This document shows, one piece after another, positions 23,818 to 32,679 of a stretch of 32,679 nucleotides of DNA. The DNA is from Methylocapsa sp. S129 (GTDB lineage Bacteria; Pseudomonadota; Alphaproteobacteria; Rhizobiales; Beijerinckiaceae). The notes under the pieces are model-generated. The model was not told the DNA's origin and did not search any database. It saw only the letters and a list, made by a program, of their open reading frames with translations. The DNA lies in assembly GCF_009765995.1 (NCBI RefSeq), contig NZ_LMUI01000017.1, positions 1 to 32,679 on the forward strand, given 5' to 3'. Positions within the stretch are counted from its first letter, which is position 1, and each line of letters opens with the position of its first letter. Both the position numbers and the translations under genes were made by a program.

Positions 23818-24972
23818 ATGGGTTTTTTAAGCATTGCGGGCGGCTTTATCGGCTCGATGGGCTGGTACGTCATTCCGTTCGTTGTCATTTTGAGCGTTGT
23901 CGTGTTCTTTCATGAACTCGGCCATTATCTCGTAGGGCGCTGGTGCGGCGTCAAAGTCGATCGGTTTTCGCTCGGCTTCGGCCCTGAATTATTTGCATGG
24001 GTCGATAAGCGTGGCACGCGTTGGCGCGTCGCTGCTTTGCCGCTTGGCGGCTACGTCAAGTTTCACGGCGATGCGGATGTGTCGAGCGCCCCCGACGCGG
24101 CGGCGCTCGCTCAAATGGATCGCGGCGAGCGCTCCCAGACGCTTGCCGGTCAGCCAGTTCTTAATCGCGCCGCGATCGTCGCGGCGGGCCCGATCGCCAA
24201 TTTCCTGCTTGCCATTGTGATTTTCACGATTTCCTTCGCCATTTATGGCCAATACGTTCTTACGCCGCACGTCGGCGGCGTTGAAATCGGGAGCCCGGCC
24301 GATCTGGCGGGTTTCAAAACGGGAGACCTGATCAAATCCGCCAATGGCAGCCCGATCGACAGTTTTGAGGATCTGCATCAAGTCATTTCGACCAGCACGG
24401 GGTTGACGATCGTCTTCGGCCTTGAGCGTTCAGGGCAGGCAATGACCATTGCGGCGGCGCCGACGATCGCGCTGGTCGATCTTGCTCCGTTCGGCAAGCG
24501 CCGCATCGGTCGTCTTGGAATCAAGGCGTCGTCGGATCCGGCCGATCGGCGGCTTGAAACCTGCAGCCTGCCGCGCTGCGTGGCCTGGGCCGCCAAGGAC
24601 ACCTGGAACATCGTGGACGCTACGAGCGCTTACGTCGTCGGGTTGTTCGCCGGGCGCGAATCGGCCGATCAGGTTTCCGGGCCGCTCGGGGTCGCCCAGG
24701 TGGCGGGCGAGATCGCCAAGATCAGCATTCTCGCACTTTTCAGCCTCACAGCCGTATTTTCCGTGTCGGTCGGTCTGATGAATCTCCTGCCGGTGCCGAT
24801 GCTGGATGGCGGCCACCTGCTGTTTTACGCCATCGAGGCGCTGCTGGGGCGTCCTTTAAGCGAACGGACCCAGGAAATTGGCTTGCGCATCGGGATTGCT
24901 CTTGTCGCCATGCTTGTCATATTCTCAACGTCCCACGACATTCTGCGCCTCGTTACGGGCGGGGGAGGTTAA
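23818..24972 (+). CDS. rseP: Site-2 zinc metalloprotease RseP
   Basis: The product has 384 residues from the ATG at 23818, which has GGAG 7 nt upstream; the in-frame TTG at 23764 would add 18 residues. It is an inner-membrane protease of the S2P family that cuts transmembrane anti-sigma factors or signal peptides. The zinc motif HELGH (His32, Glu33, His36) lies in the first membrane helix and LLPVPMLDGGHL with Asp330 supplies the third ligand. One PDZ domain (about 150-225, with VGGVEIGSPADLAGFKTGD) is seen. The order dxr-rseP-bamA is conserved in Proteobacteria. RseA- or DegS-type partners are not in the window. Confidence 0.95.
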   Translation: MGFLSIAGGFIGSMGWYVIPFVVILSVVVFFHELGHYLVGRWCGVKVDRFSLGFGPELFAWVDKRGTRWRVAALPLGGYVKFHGDADVSSAPDAAALAQMDRGERSQTLAGQPVLNRAAIVAAGPIANFLLAIVIFTISFAIYGQYVLTPHVGGVEIGSPADLAGFKTGDLIKSANGSPIDSFEDLHQVISTSTGLTIVFGLERSGQAMTIAAAPTIALVDLAPFGKRRIGRLGIKASSDPADRRLETCSLPRCVAWAAKDTWNIVDATSAYVVGLFAGRESADQVSGPLGVAQVAGEIAKISILALFSLTAVFSVSVGLMNLLPVPMLDGGHLLFYAIEALLGRPLSERTQEIGLRIGIALVAMLVIFSTSHDILRLVTGGGG

Positions 24973-25003
24973 CGATTGATCGACCAAGAATCGTGTCATG
25001 GAG

Positions 25004-25031
25004 GTCACGCCGGGTTGGAATCGACTATACT
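25004..25031 (+). promoter_or_regulatory. Possible promoter of bamA
   Basis: TATACT (25026-25031) is a good -10 hexamer, and GTCACG (25004-25009) at 16-nt spacing is a weak -35. It lies in the 251-nt rseP-bamA gap, where a promoter would be useful. The rest of this gap shows the inverted repeat at 25133 and no gene. Confidence 0.35.
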
Positions 25032-25132
25032 CGGTTAATAGCGGTTTGCAGGCTTCGCCAAAAAGGGTAGAAGACAGGTTAATTTGATTGTCGCTGGCTG
25101 AGGCGGCGTCGCGGAAGTCGAACGAAGCGAAA

Positions 25133-25160
25133 TTTGCAAGTCCTGCGCGGAACTTGCAAA
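25133..25160 (+). repeat. Inverted repeat upstream of bamA
   Basis: TTTGCAAGT (25133-25141) and ACTTGCAAA (25152-25160) form a perfect 9-bp inverted repeat with a 10-nt centre, 63 nt before the bamA start. The arms are AT-rich against the GC-rich background, so chance is less likely than for GC palindromes. It may be a dimeric repressor site or a leader hairpin; no T tract follows. Confidence 0.45.
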
Positions 25161-25223
25161 GCGCGAGAATGAACGGACCGGCGGATGTATCGCCGGCCAG
25201 CGACTATGGGGAACCGGAGCCAA

Positions 25224-27698
25224 ATGCATTTCCTTCGTGGCTATTTTGGACGGCTCATCCTGGCCGCGTGTCTGGTGTTTGGCGTCGTCGGCGTTACCTC
25301 CGCGGCCTATGCGCAAGACATCGTCGTCGAAGGCGCACATCGCGTCGACGTCGCCACGATACGCTCGTATTTTGGCGGGACGGATCAGGCTCATATCGAC
25401 CAAGGCATCAAGGATCTTTCGGCCACGGGCATGTTTTCCAAGGTGAGCGCCCGCGCCGTTGGGGGACGCGTGATCGTCAGCGTGGTCGAAAGCAGCGTCA
25501 TCCTCAATCGTGTCGCGTTCGAGGGCAATAGCAAGATCAAGGGCGATCAGCTTGCGGTGGAGGTTCAGTCCAAGGCGCGCGCAGGCTACAACGAAGCGGT
25601 GGCGACGGCTGACATAGATCGCATCAAGGAAGCCTACAGGAAGTACGGACGGAGCGATGCGAAGGTGACCTACCGACTCGTCGCCTTGCCCAATGGCCGC
25701 TCGGATCTGGTCTTCACGATCGACGAGGGGGATAAGACCGGCATACGCGAGATCAAATTTGTCGGCAATCAGGCCTTTTCCAATTACCGCTTGCACGGCT
25801 TGATGCAGACGTCGGAAATGAATTTCCTGTCGTTCCTCAAAACAAGCGACGTTTACGATCCCGATCGCCTGGCTTCCGACGAGGAGGCGATTCGCAAATA
25901 TTATATGAAGAACGGCTATGCCGACTTCCGCATCACCAATACGGATGTTCATTATCAGGCCGATCCGGCCGGCTACATCGTTACCATTTCAATGGAAGAG
26001 GGGCCGCAGTATCACGTTGGGAGCGTTAAGGTCGATTCGCATATCCCCAATGTCGATGGTCAGGCGCTCAATCATCTCGTGAAGATTGCGCCGGGCGACG
26101 TCTATAACGCCTCGGCGGTGGAATTGTCGACCGAAGCGGTCACGCGCGACGTCGCCCGCCAAGGCTATGCTTTTTCCGAGGTGCGCCCGCACGGCGATCG
26201 AGACAATGCGACTCATGAGATCGGCATCGCCTTCACCGTCGACGACGGTCCGAAAGTGTATATCGAACGCATCGACATCCAGGGCAACACCCGCACTCGC
26301 GACTACGTCATTCGCCGCGAGTTCGATATCGGCGAAGGAGACCCCTACAACCACGCTTTGATCGAGAAAGCGGAGCGGCGTCTCAACAACCTCGGCTTTT
26401 TCAAGAAGGTGCATATCACCAACCGGCCTGGGTCGACTCCCGATCGGGTGATCGTCGTCGTGGAAGTTGAAGATCAGCCAACCGGGTCGTTCTCTATCTC
26501 AGGCGGTTATTCAACGACCGATGGCGCCATTGCCGAAGTTTCGGTCACGGAAACCAATTTTCTGGGACGCGGCCAGTATGTGAAGCTTTCCGCATCGGAG
26601 GGACAGTACAGCCGCGGCTGGAGCGCCACGTTCACAGAACCCTATTTCCTCGATCAACGCATCGCGGCAGGGTTCGATATCTATCATAAGGAAACGGACC
26701 CCTATCAATACGCTTATTACGAGAACTGGACGACGGGCGTAACCTTCCGCCTCGGCCTGCCGGTGACGGATGAGTTTACTTTCCAGCCTCACTACTCGAT
26801 TTATGAGTCGGCGATCGTCATCCCGAATAACAGTTCGCAACCCTACAACGATTGCACGGACCCGGTCGTCGGCACGACGCCTGGGACGGCGGGCGTTGAT
26901 GGCATAAGCTCCACGAACAATTGTCTGACCAACGGCGAGGCGTCGCTGGCGCTCAAGCAGGCGGCGGCGCAGGGAACGCAGCTCACGTCTCTGGTCGGCT
27001 TTTCGCTGATCTACAATACGCTCGACAATAACAAGAACCCGACCACGGGCGCGATCGCGACCTATAAGCAGGACGTCGCGGGTGCGGGCGGCGATTCCAA
27101 ATTCCTCCGCGAGACGTTCGACGCGCGCTATTACTATCCGCTTACGGATGACTTCACGGGCTTCGTGCGCGTCCAGGGCGGCCAGATCAATGCGTTTGGC
27201 GGTCAGGACTTGCGGATCATTGATAATTTCAATGTCGGACCGACTCTGGTGCGCGGGTTTGCGCCAGGCGGCATTGGGCCGCGTGATATATCGGACCCCA
27301 ATAACCTGCAGGCGGCTGGTCTCGGCGGCACGACCTATTTCGGCGGCACTGCCGAGGTACAGTTCCCGATCTTCGGCCTGCCAAGAGAAATTGGTCTGAA
27401 GGGCGCGATATTCGCTGACGCTGGCACTTTGTTCGGCTATAGCGGCCAGACGAATTTCTCACCGCTTTTGGGAATGGCGCCGGGCGCGGCTTGCGTCGCC
27501 GGAAACACCGCGCCGAACTATACCCAAGGCAATTGCATTCAGGTTGATGACGAGCGCACCATTCGCTCGTCCGTTGGCGCGAGCTTGATCTGGGCGTCGC
27601 CGCTTGGGCCGATCCGCGTCGACTACGCCTACGCGATCACTAAAGGCAAATACGACCAGACGCAGGCTATCAGTTTCTCGGGCGGCAGCACCTTCTGA
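25224..27698 (+). CDS. bamA: Outer membrane protein assembly factor BamA
   Basis: The product has 824 residues. I chose the ATG at 25224 because GGAG (25216-25219) lies 4 nt upstream and a clean signal peptide then starts the protein (hydrophobic core about 9-25, cleavage after AAYAQ near residue 31); starts at 25206 and 25185 are alternatives. Residues about 32-410 are five POTRA domains and the rest is the Omp85 16-strand barrel, ending in a terminal Phe as usual for outer-membrane barrels. A loop with two Cys pairs (near TDPV and NNCL, and AACVAG and GNCIQV) is extracellular by position. BamA inserts barrel proteins into the outer membrane. A terminator follows 30 nt after the stop. Confidence 0.97.
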   Translation: MHFLRGYFGRLILAACLVFGVVGVTSAAYAQDIVVEGAHRVDVATIRSYFGGTDQAHIDQGIKDLSATGMFSKVSARAVGGRVIVSVVESSVILNRVAFEGNSKIKGDQLAVEVQSKARAGYNEAVATADIDRIKEAYRKYGRSDAKVTYRLVALPNGRSDLVFTIDEGDKTGIREIKFVGNQAFSNYRLHGLMQTSEMNFLSFLKTSDVYDPDRLASDEEAIRKYYMKNGYADFRITNTDVHYQADPAGYIVTISMEEGPQYHVGSVKVDSHIPNVDGQALNHLVKIAPGDVYNASAVELSTEAVTRDVARQGYAFSEVRPHGDRDNATHEIGIAFTVDDGPKVYIERIDIQGNTRTRDYVIRREFDIGEGDPYNHALIEKAERRLNNLGFFKKVHITNRPGSTPDRVIVVVEVEDQPTGSFSISGGYSTTDGAIAEVSVTETNFLGRGQYVKLSASEGQYSRGWSATFTEPYFLDQRIAAGFDIYHKETDPYQYAYYENWTTGVTFRLGLPVTDEFTFQPHYSIYESAIVIPNNSSQPYNDCTDPVVGTTPGTAGVDGISSTNNCLTNGEASLALKQAAAQGTQLTSLVGFSLIYNTLDNNKNPTTGAIATYKQDVAGAGGDSKFLRETFDARYYYPLTDDFTGFVRVQGGQINAFGGQDLRIIDNFNVGPTLVRGFAPGGIGPRDISDPNNLQAAGLGGTTYFGGTAEVQFPIFGLPREIGLKGAIFADAGTLFGYSGQTNFSPLLGMAPGAACVAGNTAPNYTQGNCIQVDDERTIRSSVGASLIWASPLGPIRVDYAYAITKGKYDQTQAISFSGGSTF

Positions 27699-27727
27699 GC
27701 AACGGACGGATCGGGTCATTTGGTCAG

Positions 27728-27757
27728 GGCGCGCCACACTGAGCGGCGCGCCTTTTT
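27728..27757 (+). terminator. Intrinsic terminator after bamA
   Basis: An 8-bp stem (GGCGCGCC at 27728-27735 and again at 27745-27752, self-complementary arms) with a 9-nt loop is followed by five T. It ends the rseP-bamA transcript, so lpxD-fabZ-lpxA-lpxI-lpxB probably have their own promoter in 27758-27883. Confidence 0.88.
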
Positions 27758-27883
27758 CTTCCTGGGGGCTCGTGTGAGTTCGGCAAGAACAAGATGGAGC
27801 GCCGGTTTGCTTTGATGCATTTTCTTGATGCGGCGGGCGTTCCCCTCGGTTGAAAATGCGTGAAAGGATTGCCCGCTTTTTTC

Positions 27884-28945
27884 ATGGCGAAAACCAATTT
27901 CTTCCCAGCGGCCCTGACGCCGTCGATCGGCTCAATTGTCGACTGGACAGGCGCTCAGCCTAATGACGGCGCCGATCTGACGCTGATCATTCGTGGCGTT
28001 GCGCCGATCGAGCGCGCCGGTCCCGGCGATCTCACTTTTCTCGACAACCCACGCTACGTCGCCGATCTGTCAAAAACGCGCGCCTCGGCGGTGTTGTTGC
28101 AGCCCCGCCATAGCCCGCGCGCGCCGGCGGGTTGCGTCGCGCTGGCGACGGGGCAGCCGTACCGCGCATTTACCGAGGTTTTGCTGCGGCTGTTTCCTGG
28201 CGCCGCCAGGCCAGGTTCGACTTTCGGCGAGACTAGCATCTCCGCCAGGGCCTCGGTTCATCCCAGCGCGCGGCTGGAGGCCGGCGTTATTGTCGATCCA
28301 GGCGCGGTTGTGGGTCCGCGAGCGCAGATTGGCGCCAATACGCTTATCGGCGCGAATGCCGTGATTGGCCCCGATGTCCATATCGGCCGTGATAGCGCGG
28401 TCGGGGCGAGCTGCACGGTGCTCTGCGCGTTGATCGGCGATCGCGTTATTCTCCATCCTGGCGTCAGGATCGGCCAGGATGGCTTCGGTTTCGCCATGGG
28501 GCCGCGCGGCCACCTCAAAGTCCCGCAGGTCGGGAGGGTCATCCTTCAGGATGATGTCGAGATCGGCGCGGGAACCGCCATTGATCGCGGGGCCAATCGC
28601 GACACGGTGATCGGCGAAGGCACCAAAATCGATAATCTCGTTCAGATCGGTCATAACGTTGTTATCGGTCGCCATTGCGTCATTGTTTCGCAAGCTGGCA
28701 TTTCCGGCTCCTGCACGATCGAGGATTTTGTCGCGATCGGCGGTCAGGCCGGCCTTGCGGGTCACTTGCATATTGGCGCGGGTGCGCAGATCGCCGCCGA
28801 CGCCGGCTTGATGCATGATGTTCCGGCTGGCGCGCGTTGGGGCGGGTCTCCCGCTCAGCCCATTCGCGATTGGTTCAAGGAAGCGGCTTTATTGAGGAAG
28901 ATGGTCCGCAGGTCCGGGGCGCATGAGCCGCCGGCGGAGGGGTAG
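27884..28945 (+). CDS. lpxD: UDP-3-O-(3-hydroxyacyl)glucosamine N-acyltransferase
   Basis: The product has 353 residues from the ATG at 27884; the family begins with a short tail before the conserved FFPA, which fits. AAAGGA lies rather far upstream, and GTG at 27860 is a second possibility. An N-terminal uridine-binding domain (about 1-100, with [13 protein letters not shown]) precedes a long left-handed beta-helix of hexapeptide repeats. The catalytic-type His lies in [11 protein letters not shown]. The enzyme adds the second hydroxyacyl chain in lipid A synthesis, using acyl-ACP, in the cytoplasm. No skp/ompH gene lies between bamA and lpxD. Confidence 0.95.
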   Translation: MAKTNFFPAALTPSIGSIVDWTGAQPNDGADLTLIIRGVAPIERAGPGDLTFLDNPRYVADLSKTRASAVLLQPRHSPRAPAGCVALATGQPYRAFTEVLLRLFPGAARPGSTFGETSISARASVHPSARLEAGVIVDPGAVVGPRAQIGANTLIGANAVIGPDVHIGRDSAVGASCTVLCALIGDRVILHPGVRIGQDGFGFAMGPRGHLKVPQVGRVILQDDVEIGAGTAIDRGANRDTVIGEGTKIDNLVQIGHNVVIGRHCVIVSQAGISGSCTIEDFVAIGGQAGLAGHLHIGAGAQIAADAGLMHDVPAGARWGGSPAQPIRDWFKEAALLRKMVRRSGAHEPPAEG

Positions 28946-29203
28946 GCGGCGGCTCCCATCGTTGAGTTCTTGATATGAATTTCTGGCGTCGGGGCTTGGA
29001 AGTCTTTATGCACCCGAACCGAAAGCCGCTGTGCGGGCATGCGATCGGAAAGGTTTCGAGCTTTCCGAACGTAATTATGCAAAAAAGGATAGTGAGAAAG
29101 CGTCGTTCCTGAAACAGTCGCGCGATAAGGCGTCCGCCGGCGGCTTTGCTAGAGGAAAGAATCGCCACACGAGGTCATATCTGAGATCGATGAGGGAAAT
29201 CGA
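28946..29203. other. lpxD-fabZ spacer with a short hairpin
   Basis: This stretch is 258 nt long. A 7-bp stem (CGGAAAG 29046-29052 with CTTTCCG 29061-29067, 8-nt loop) is present without a T tract. A 45-codon frame at 28975-29112 has no ribosome binding site and no domain. I see no gene; a promoter for fabZ-lpxA-lpxI-lpxB may lie here but no clear hexamer pair was found. Confidence 0.35.
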
Positions 29204-29668
29204 ATGAACATATTGGCGGGCCAGACTTTAGAGAGTTACGACATCCAAAGACTGCTTGGTTTTCTGCCGCACCGTTATCCCTTTTTACTGGTCGATCGGA
29301 TCATCGAGGCGCGCGGCGACGAATTCGGCATTGGCATCAAGAATGTCACCGCCAACGAACCGCAATTTCAGGGCCATTTCCCTGGACGCCCGATCATGCC
29401 GGGCGTGCTGCTGATCGAAGGCATGGCGCAGACCGCAGGAGCGCTTTGCGTCGCCTCGCAGGGCGACAACGCCAAGCCGACCGTTGTCTATTTGATGACG
29501 GTCGACAAGGCAAAATTTAGGAAGCCGGTAGTGCCGGGCGATCGGGTCGAGTTTCACATGGAGAGATTCGCCAAGCGTCGCAACATGTGGTGGTACCGCG
29601 GCGAAGCCAAGGTCGATGGCGTCCTCGTCTGCGAGGCGGAGATTTCGGCCATGTTGGTGGCGGAATGA
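29204..29668 (+). CDS. fabZ: 3-hydroxyacyl-ACP dehydratase FabZ
   Basis: The product has 154 residues and has the hot-dog fold. It dehydrates 3-hydroxyacyl-ACP in fatty acid synthesis and so competes with LpxA and LpxD for the same substrate. Motifs are [13 protein letters not shown] (21-33), the catalytic His58 in [12 protein letters not shown] and Glu72 in LIEGMAQ. GAGGG precedes the ATG at 29204. Its stop overlaps the lpxA start by 4 nt (ATGA), which suggests coupled translation. Confidence 0.97.
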   Translation: MNILAGQTLESYDIQRLLGFLPHRYPFLLVDRIIEARGDEFGIGIKNVTANEPQFQGHFPGRPIMPGVLLIEGMAQTAGALCVASQGDNAKPTVVYLMTVDKAKFRKPVVPGDRVEFHMERFAKRRNMWWYRGEAKVDGVLVCEAEISAMLVAE

Positions 29669-30510
29669 CGAAAATGTCGCCGGGCTCTCCGTTCAGCTCG
29701 CCCACGCCGGCCATCCACATCAGCGCGTGCATCGAGCCTGGCGCGCAACTTGGCGCGGGCGTTGAGATCGGTCCGTTTTGCCACGTCGGCCCCAATGTGA
29801 TTCTGGGCGACGGCGCTCGACTGGTCTCTCATGTCAGCATCGCCGGCTTCACGAATATCGGCGCCCGCACACGCATATTCCCCTTCGCGTCGATCGGCCA
29901 CGAGCCGCAGGACCTTAAATATCGCGGCGAACCTGTGCGTTTGACGATCGGCGAAGATTGCCTCATTCGCGAAGGCGTGACGATGAATCCAGGAACAGCA
30001 GGGGGAGGATCGCACACCATCGTCGGCGCCCGTTGCGTTTTCCTCGCCAATGCCCATGTCGCCCACGACTGCAAGCTCGGCGACGATATCGTCCTGTCGA
30101 ATAATGTCATGCTTGCCGGTCACTGCCAGATCGGCGATTTCGTCATCATCAGCGGCGGCGCCGCCGCGCATCAATTCGTTCGCATTGGCGCGCATGCTTT
30201 TGTCGGCGGATTGGCGGGCGTCGAAAATGACGTCATCCCCTATGGGATCGCTCTGGGGAATCGCGCCGCGCTCGCTGGCCTCAACATTGTCGGTCTGAAG
30301 CGCCGCGGTTTCTCCCGCGAGTCCATTCATGACCTGCGTCGCGCTTATCGCGCTCTTTTTGCCCCTGGAGGCACGCTGAAAGAGCGTGCTGAGGATGTGG
30401 CGGCCGAATTTGCCGCGCATGCGGAAGTTCAGCAAATTCTCGACTTCCTGCGCGAGGGGGGAGAGCGGGCGATTTGCATGCCCCGTGCGGGCAAGGAAGA
30501 CAACGTGTGA
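29665..30510 (+). CDS. lpxA: UDP-N-acetylglucosamine acyltransferase
   Basis: The product has 281 residues from the ATG at 29665, which overlaps the fabZ stop as ATGA; ATG at 29674 is an alternative. It is a trimeric left-handed beta-helix enzyme that starts lipid A synthesis by acylating UDP-GlcNAc at O-3. Hexapeptide repeats span about 18-200. The conserved block [11 protein letters not shown] holds His134, which corresponds to the catalytic His125 of E. coli, followed by [21 protein letters not shown]. The C-terminal helical region starts near 215 ([10 protein letters not shown]). Confidence 0.95.
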   Translation: MTKMSPGSPFSSPTPAIHISACIEPGAQLGAGVEIGPFCHVGPNVILGDGARLVSHVSIAGFTNIGARTRIFPFASIGHEPQDLKYRGEPVRLTIGEDCLIREGVTMNPGTAGGGSHTIVGARCVFLANAHVAHDCKLGDDIVLSNNVMLAGHCQIGDFVIISGGAAAHQFVRIGAHAFVGGLAGVENDVIPYGIALGNRAALAGLNIVGLKRRGFSRESIHDLRRAYRALFAPGGTLKERAEDVAAEFAAHAEVQQILDFLREGGERAICMPRAGKEDNV

Positions 30511-31388
30511 GCCTCGCCGCCAACGCCTCGTCGCCCGGCGATCCCGGCGCTGCGCAAATGAAGCCGCTCGCCATTTTGTGCGGCGGCGGCGATTTTCCGA
30601 TCCAGGTTGCGCAGGCCGTGATCCAGCAGGGGCGGAGTCCCGTGCTGGTCGGGATTGTCGGGGCGGCGGATGAGAGGATCGAGGCCTTCGCCCATTTCTG
30701 GATTCATATGGGCGAGGTGGGCAAGCTGTTTCGCTCGCTCAAAGAGCGCGACGTCGTCGAGATCGCGATCGTCGGGGCCATGACTCGTCCGGAATTCGCC
30801 GATTTGCGCCTGGATTGGGGCGCGGTGAGACGACTGGCGGGATTGGCCTCGCTGTTTCGCGGCGGCGACAATCATCTTCTGGTTGGCATTGCGCGGCTTT
30901 TCGAAAGCGAGGGCGTCGCTGTCGTCGGCGTCCATCAAATTGCACCGCAATTGCTGGTTTCGCCGGGCGCCTTGACGGTGCTTGAACCATCCACTCAAGC
31001 GCAGGCTGATGCGCGCCAAGGGCGCGCGCTGATCGGAGCCCTGTCGCCATTCGACGCCGGTCAGGCGGTAATTGTCGCCAACGGCCGTGTGCTGGCGATC
31101 GAGGCGGCGGAGGGCACGGATTCCATGCTTGCCCGCGTTGCGGAAATGCGGAACTCGCATCGCCTTCGCTTTAAGGGCAGGGCGGGCGTGTTGGTCAAGA
31201 CGCCCAAAAGCGATCAGGACATGCGGCTCGACATGCCAGCGGTTGGATTGAAGACAATCGAAGGCGCCCAACGCGCCCAGCTCGAGGGCATTGCGCTGGC
31301 CGCCGGCCGCGTTCTGATCGCCGATCGCGCGGCCTTCGCGCGCGCCGCCGACGAGGCCGGCCTGTTCGTGTTCGGGCTGGAGACATGA
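30507..31388 (+). CDS. lpxI: UDP-2,3-diacylglucosamine pyrophosphatase LpxI
   Basis: The product has 293 residues. I chose the GTG at 30507 because AAGGAAG (30492-30498) lies 8 nt upstream and because it overlaps the lpxA stop as GTGA; Met at 30558 is a shorter alternative. LpxI (formerly DUF1009) hydrolyses UDP-diacylglucosamine to lipid X and UMP, replacing LpxH in Alphaproteobacteria. The N-terminal domain starts LAILCGGGDFP; the catalytic C-terminal domain holds EGTDSML and KSDQDMRLDMPAVGL (about 234-248), with the conserved Asp residues. It overlaps lpxB by 4 nt. Confidence 0.95.
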   Translation: MSLAANASSPGDPGAAQMKPLAILCGGGDFPIQVAQAVIQQGRSPVLVGIVGAADERIEAFAHFWIHMGEVGKLFRSLKERDVVEIAIVGAMTRPEFADLRLDWGAVRRLAGLASLFRGGDNHLLVGIARLFESEGVAVVGVHQIAPQLLVSPGALTVLEPSTQAQADARQGRALIGALSPFDAGQAVIVANGRVLAIEAAEGTDSMLARVAEMRNSHRLRFKGRAGVLVKTPKSDQDMRLDMPAVGLKTIEGAQRAQLEGIALAAGRVLIADRAAFARAADEAGLFVFGLET

Positions 31389-32575
31389 CCGCTCCGACCG
31401 ACCGCAAGTTGCGGGTCTTTCTGGTGGCGGGCGAGCATTCGGGCGATCAACTCGGTTTCAAATTGATGCGCGCCTTGCGCGAGGCGACGGGCGGCGGGAT
31501 CGCGTTTTCCGGAATTGGCGGCGAGGCGATGCAGGCCGAAGGCCTCCAGAGTCTGTTTCCGCTCGCCGACATCGCCGTCATGGGTATTCTGCCGGTGATC
31601 GCCAAACTGCCGAAATTGCTTGCACGGATCAAGGAGACAGCCCAGGCCATCATTGCGGCGCCCCCCGATGTGCTAGTGATTATCGACAGCCCGGATTTCA
31701 CCCATCGCGTTGCGCGTCGCGTGCGCAAGGCGATGCCGGGCCTGCCCATTGCCGATTATGTCAGTCCGACGGTCTGGGCGTGGCGACCCGGCCGGGCGCG
31801 CGCGATGCGCGCCTATGTCGACTGTCTGCTGACGCTGCTGCCGTTCGAACCGGCTGTTCACCAGCGGCTTGGCGGGCCGCCCAGTTTTTACGTTGGGCAT
31901 CCCCTCATCGAACGTTTGGCCGAATTGCGCCCCAATGCCCAAGAGGCGGCGCGGCGCTCCAGCGAGCCGCCGCTAATCGTCGTGCTGCCGGGATCGCGTC
32001 GCACGATCATCCGGCGGCTGATGGGCGATTTTGGCGGCGCGCTGGAATTGCTGGCGCGCGAAATCGGCCCTTTTGAAGCCGTCCTGCCGACAATGTCGCA
32101 TCTGGCCGCCGAAATGTCCGATCGCGTCGTGAATTGGTCGATCAAGCCCCGCGTCGTGGTGGGGGAGGCGGCCAAGCTCGCCGCTTTTCGCAGCGCGAGG
32201 GCGGCGCTGGCGGCGTCGGGCACGGTGACGCTCGAACTTGCGCTGGCCGGCGTGCCGATGGTCGGCGCTTATAAGGTGTCGCGGCTTGAAGAGCCGCTCA
32301 AATATATCGTGAGAGCGCCCTCGATCCTGCTGCCTAACCTGATCCTCGGCGAGCGCGCGATTCCGGAAATCCTGCAACGCGAATGCACGCCAGAAAATCT
32401 GGCGGCGGCTTTGGCCGACCTGACGCGGGAGGGAGCGCCGCGCGATGCGCAGATTCAGGCCCTCTCGCGGCTAGACGCGCTGATGCAATTGCCGGATGGC
32501 GACGCGCCAAGCGCGCGCGCCGCGCGCCTGGTGTTGCAAACGATCGCCAGCAATCCTGCGGGCGCCTCGTCATAA
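31385..32575 (+). CDS. lpxB: Lipid-A-disaccharide synthase
   Basis: The product has 396 residues and is a GT-B glycosyltransferase (family GT19) that joins lipid X to UDP-diacylglucosamine to form the tetraacyl disaccharide. Motifs are VAGEHSGDQLG (14-24), GIGGEAMQAEGL (42-53), VLVIIDSPDF, YVSPTVWAWRPGRA and YVGHPLIERL, then LPGSRRTIIRRL and the sugar-nucleotide end SGTVTLELALAGVPMV. The ATG at 31385 overlaps the lpxI stop as ATGA. It is the last gene of the cluster in the window. Confidence 0.96.
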   Translation: MTAPTDRKLRVFLVAGEHSGDQLGFKLMRALREATGGGIAFSGIGGEAMQAEGLQSLFPLADIAVMGILPVIAKLPKLLARIKETAQAIIAAPPDVLVIIDSPDFTHRVARRVRKAMPGLPIADYVSPTVWAWRPGRARAMRAYVDCLLTLLPFEPAVHQRLGGPPSFYVGHPLIERLAELRPNAQEAARRSSEPPLIVVLPGSRRTIIRRLMGDFGGALELLAREIGPFEAVLPTMSHLAAEMSDRVVNWSIKPRVVVGEAAKLAAFRSARAALAASGTVTLELALAGVPMVGAYKVSRLEEPLKYIVRAPSILLPNLILGERAIPEILQRECTPENLAAALADLTREGAPRDAQIQALSRLDALMQLPDGDAPSARAARLVLQTIASNPAGASS

Positions 32576-32679
32576 GAACCGCGCCGACGCTTAAAGGTAA
32601 GCGATGTTTTGATCCCACCTTTCGCGTGAGGGGATGATCTGAGAGTCTTCGGCGGGTTGGCCGTTGGACTTAGAATGAT
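32576..32679. other. Right edge, no gene seen
   Basis: This stretch is 104 nt long after lpxB. A small inverted repeat CGCTT-AAAGGT-AAGCG (about 32588-32603) is followed by ATGTTTTG, which could be a weak terminator. No start of a further gene is convincing before the edge. Confidence 0.3.

Noticed and set aside
25150-25180. GGAACTT resembling a sigma-E -35 element before bamA
   Set aside because: No matching -10 lies 15-19 nt downstream, and the bases belong to the right arm of the inverted repeat at 25133-25160.
27817-27859. Inverted repeat GCATTTTC / GAAAATGC before lpxD
   Set aside because: The arms are 27 nt apart and only 8 bp long, so a stable hairpin or operator is doubtful.
28975-29112. 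A 45-codon ORF in the lpxD-fabZ spacer
   Set aside because: It has no ribosome binding site, a basic composition and no domain.

Overview
The window is GC-rich DNA from an alphaproteobacterium, most likely a member of the Hyphomicrobiales (Rhizobiales); a Beijerinckiaceae/Methylocystaceae-type genome would fit. This is inferred from a Ros/MucR-family regulator, an alphaproteobacterial SOS operator (GAAC-N7-GAAC), a ribosomal protein S2 with a C-terminal helix-hairpin-helix-like extension, LpxI in place of LpxH, and the gene order rpsB-tsf-pyrH-frr-uppS-cdsA-dxr-rseP-bamA-lpxD-fabZ-lpxA-lpxI-lpxB. No tRNA, rRNA, CRISPR array or insertion sequence was seen.

Left part (1-7.8 kb): mixed housekeeping and envelope genes on both strands. 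They include an uncharacterised membrane-anchored protein, a gamma-class carbonic anhydrase-like protein, a periplasmic transglutaminase-like cysteine protease (BTLCP family), and a minus-strand pair of a DUF2628 membrane protein with a PrsW-type intramembrane protease fused to a TPR domain. A DUF374 acyltransferase, a small conserved protein and a MucR-type regulator follow.

Middle part (7.8-11.7 kb): an accessory-looking patch with weaker GC bias. It holds the C-terminal remnant of an AraC-type regulator, a ThDP-dependent acetolactate synthase-like enzyme, and a LCMT-type SAM methyltransferase, which together could be a small biosynthetic cassette. After it comes the most unusual locus in the window: three GAAC half-sites exactly 11 bp apart (two overlapping SOS boxes) lie on a putative promoter. 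That promoter sits just upstream of a 34-codon ORF with a strong ribosome binding site, encoding a single-span membrane peptide. The arrangement resembles the SOS-induced division inhibitor SidA of Caulobacter. dnaE starts 79 nt downstream.

Right part (11.7-32.7 kb): dnaE, an APH-family phosphotransferase and cutC, then the conserved translation/envelope cluster. rpsB has a putative promoter and a leader RNA that can fold into a three-way junction. rpsB and tsf are followed by a clear intrinsic terminator. pyrH, frr, uppS, cdsA, dxr, rseP and bamA then cover UMP phosphorylation, ribosome recycling, undecaprenyl carrier synthesis, CDP-diacylglycerol synthesis, isoprenoid precursor synthesis, regulated intramembrane proteolysis and outer-membrane protein assembly. 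After the bamA terminator, lpxD-fabZ-lpxA-lpxI-lpxB encode early lipid A synthesis. The last four overlap each other by 4 nt, which implies translational coupling.
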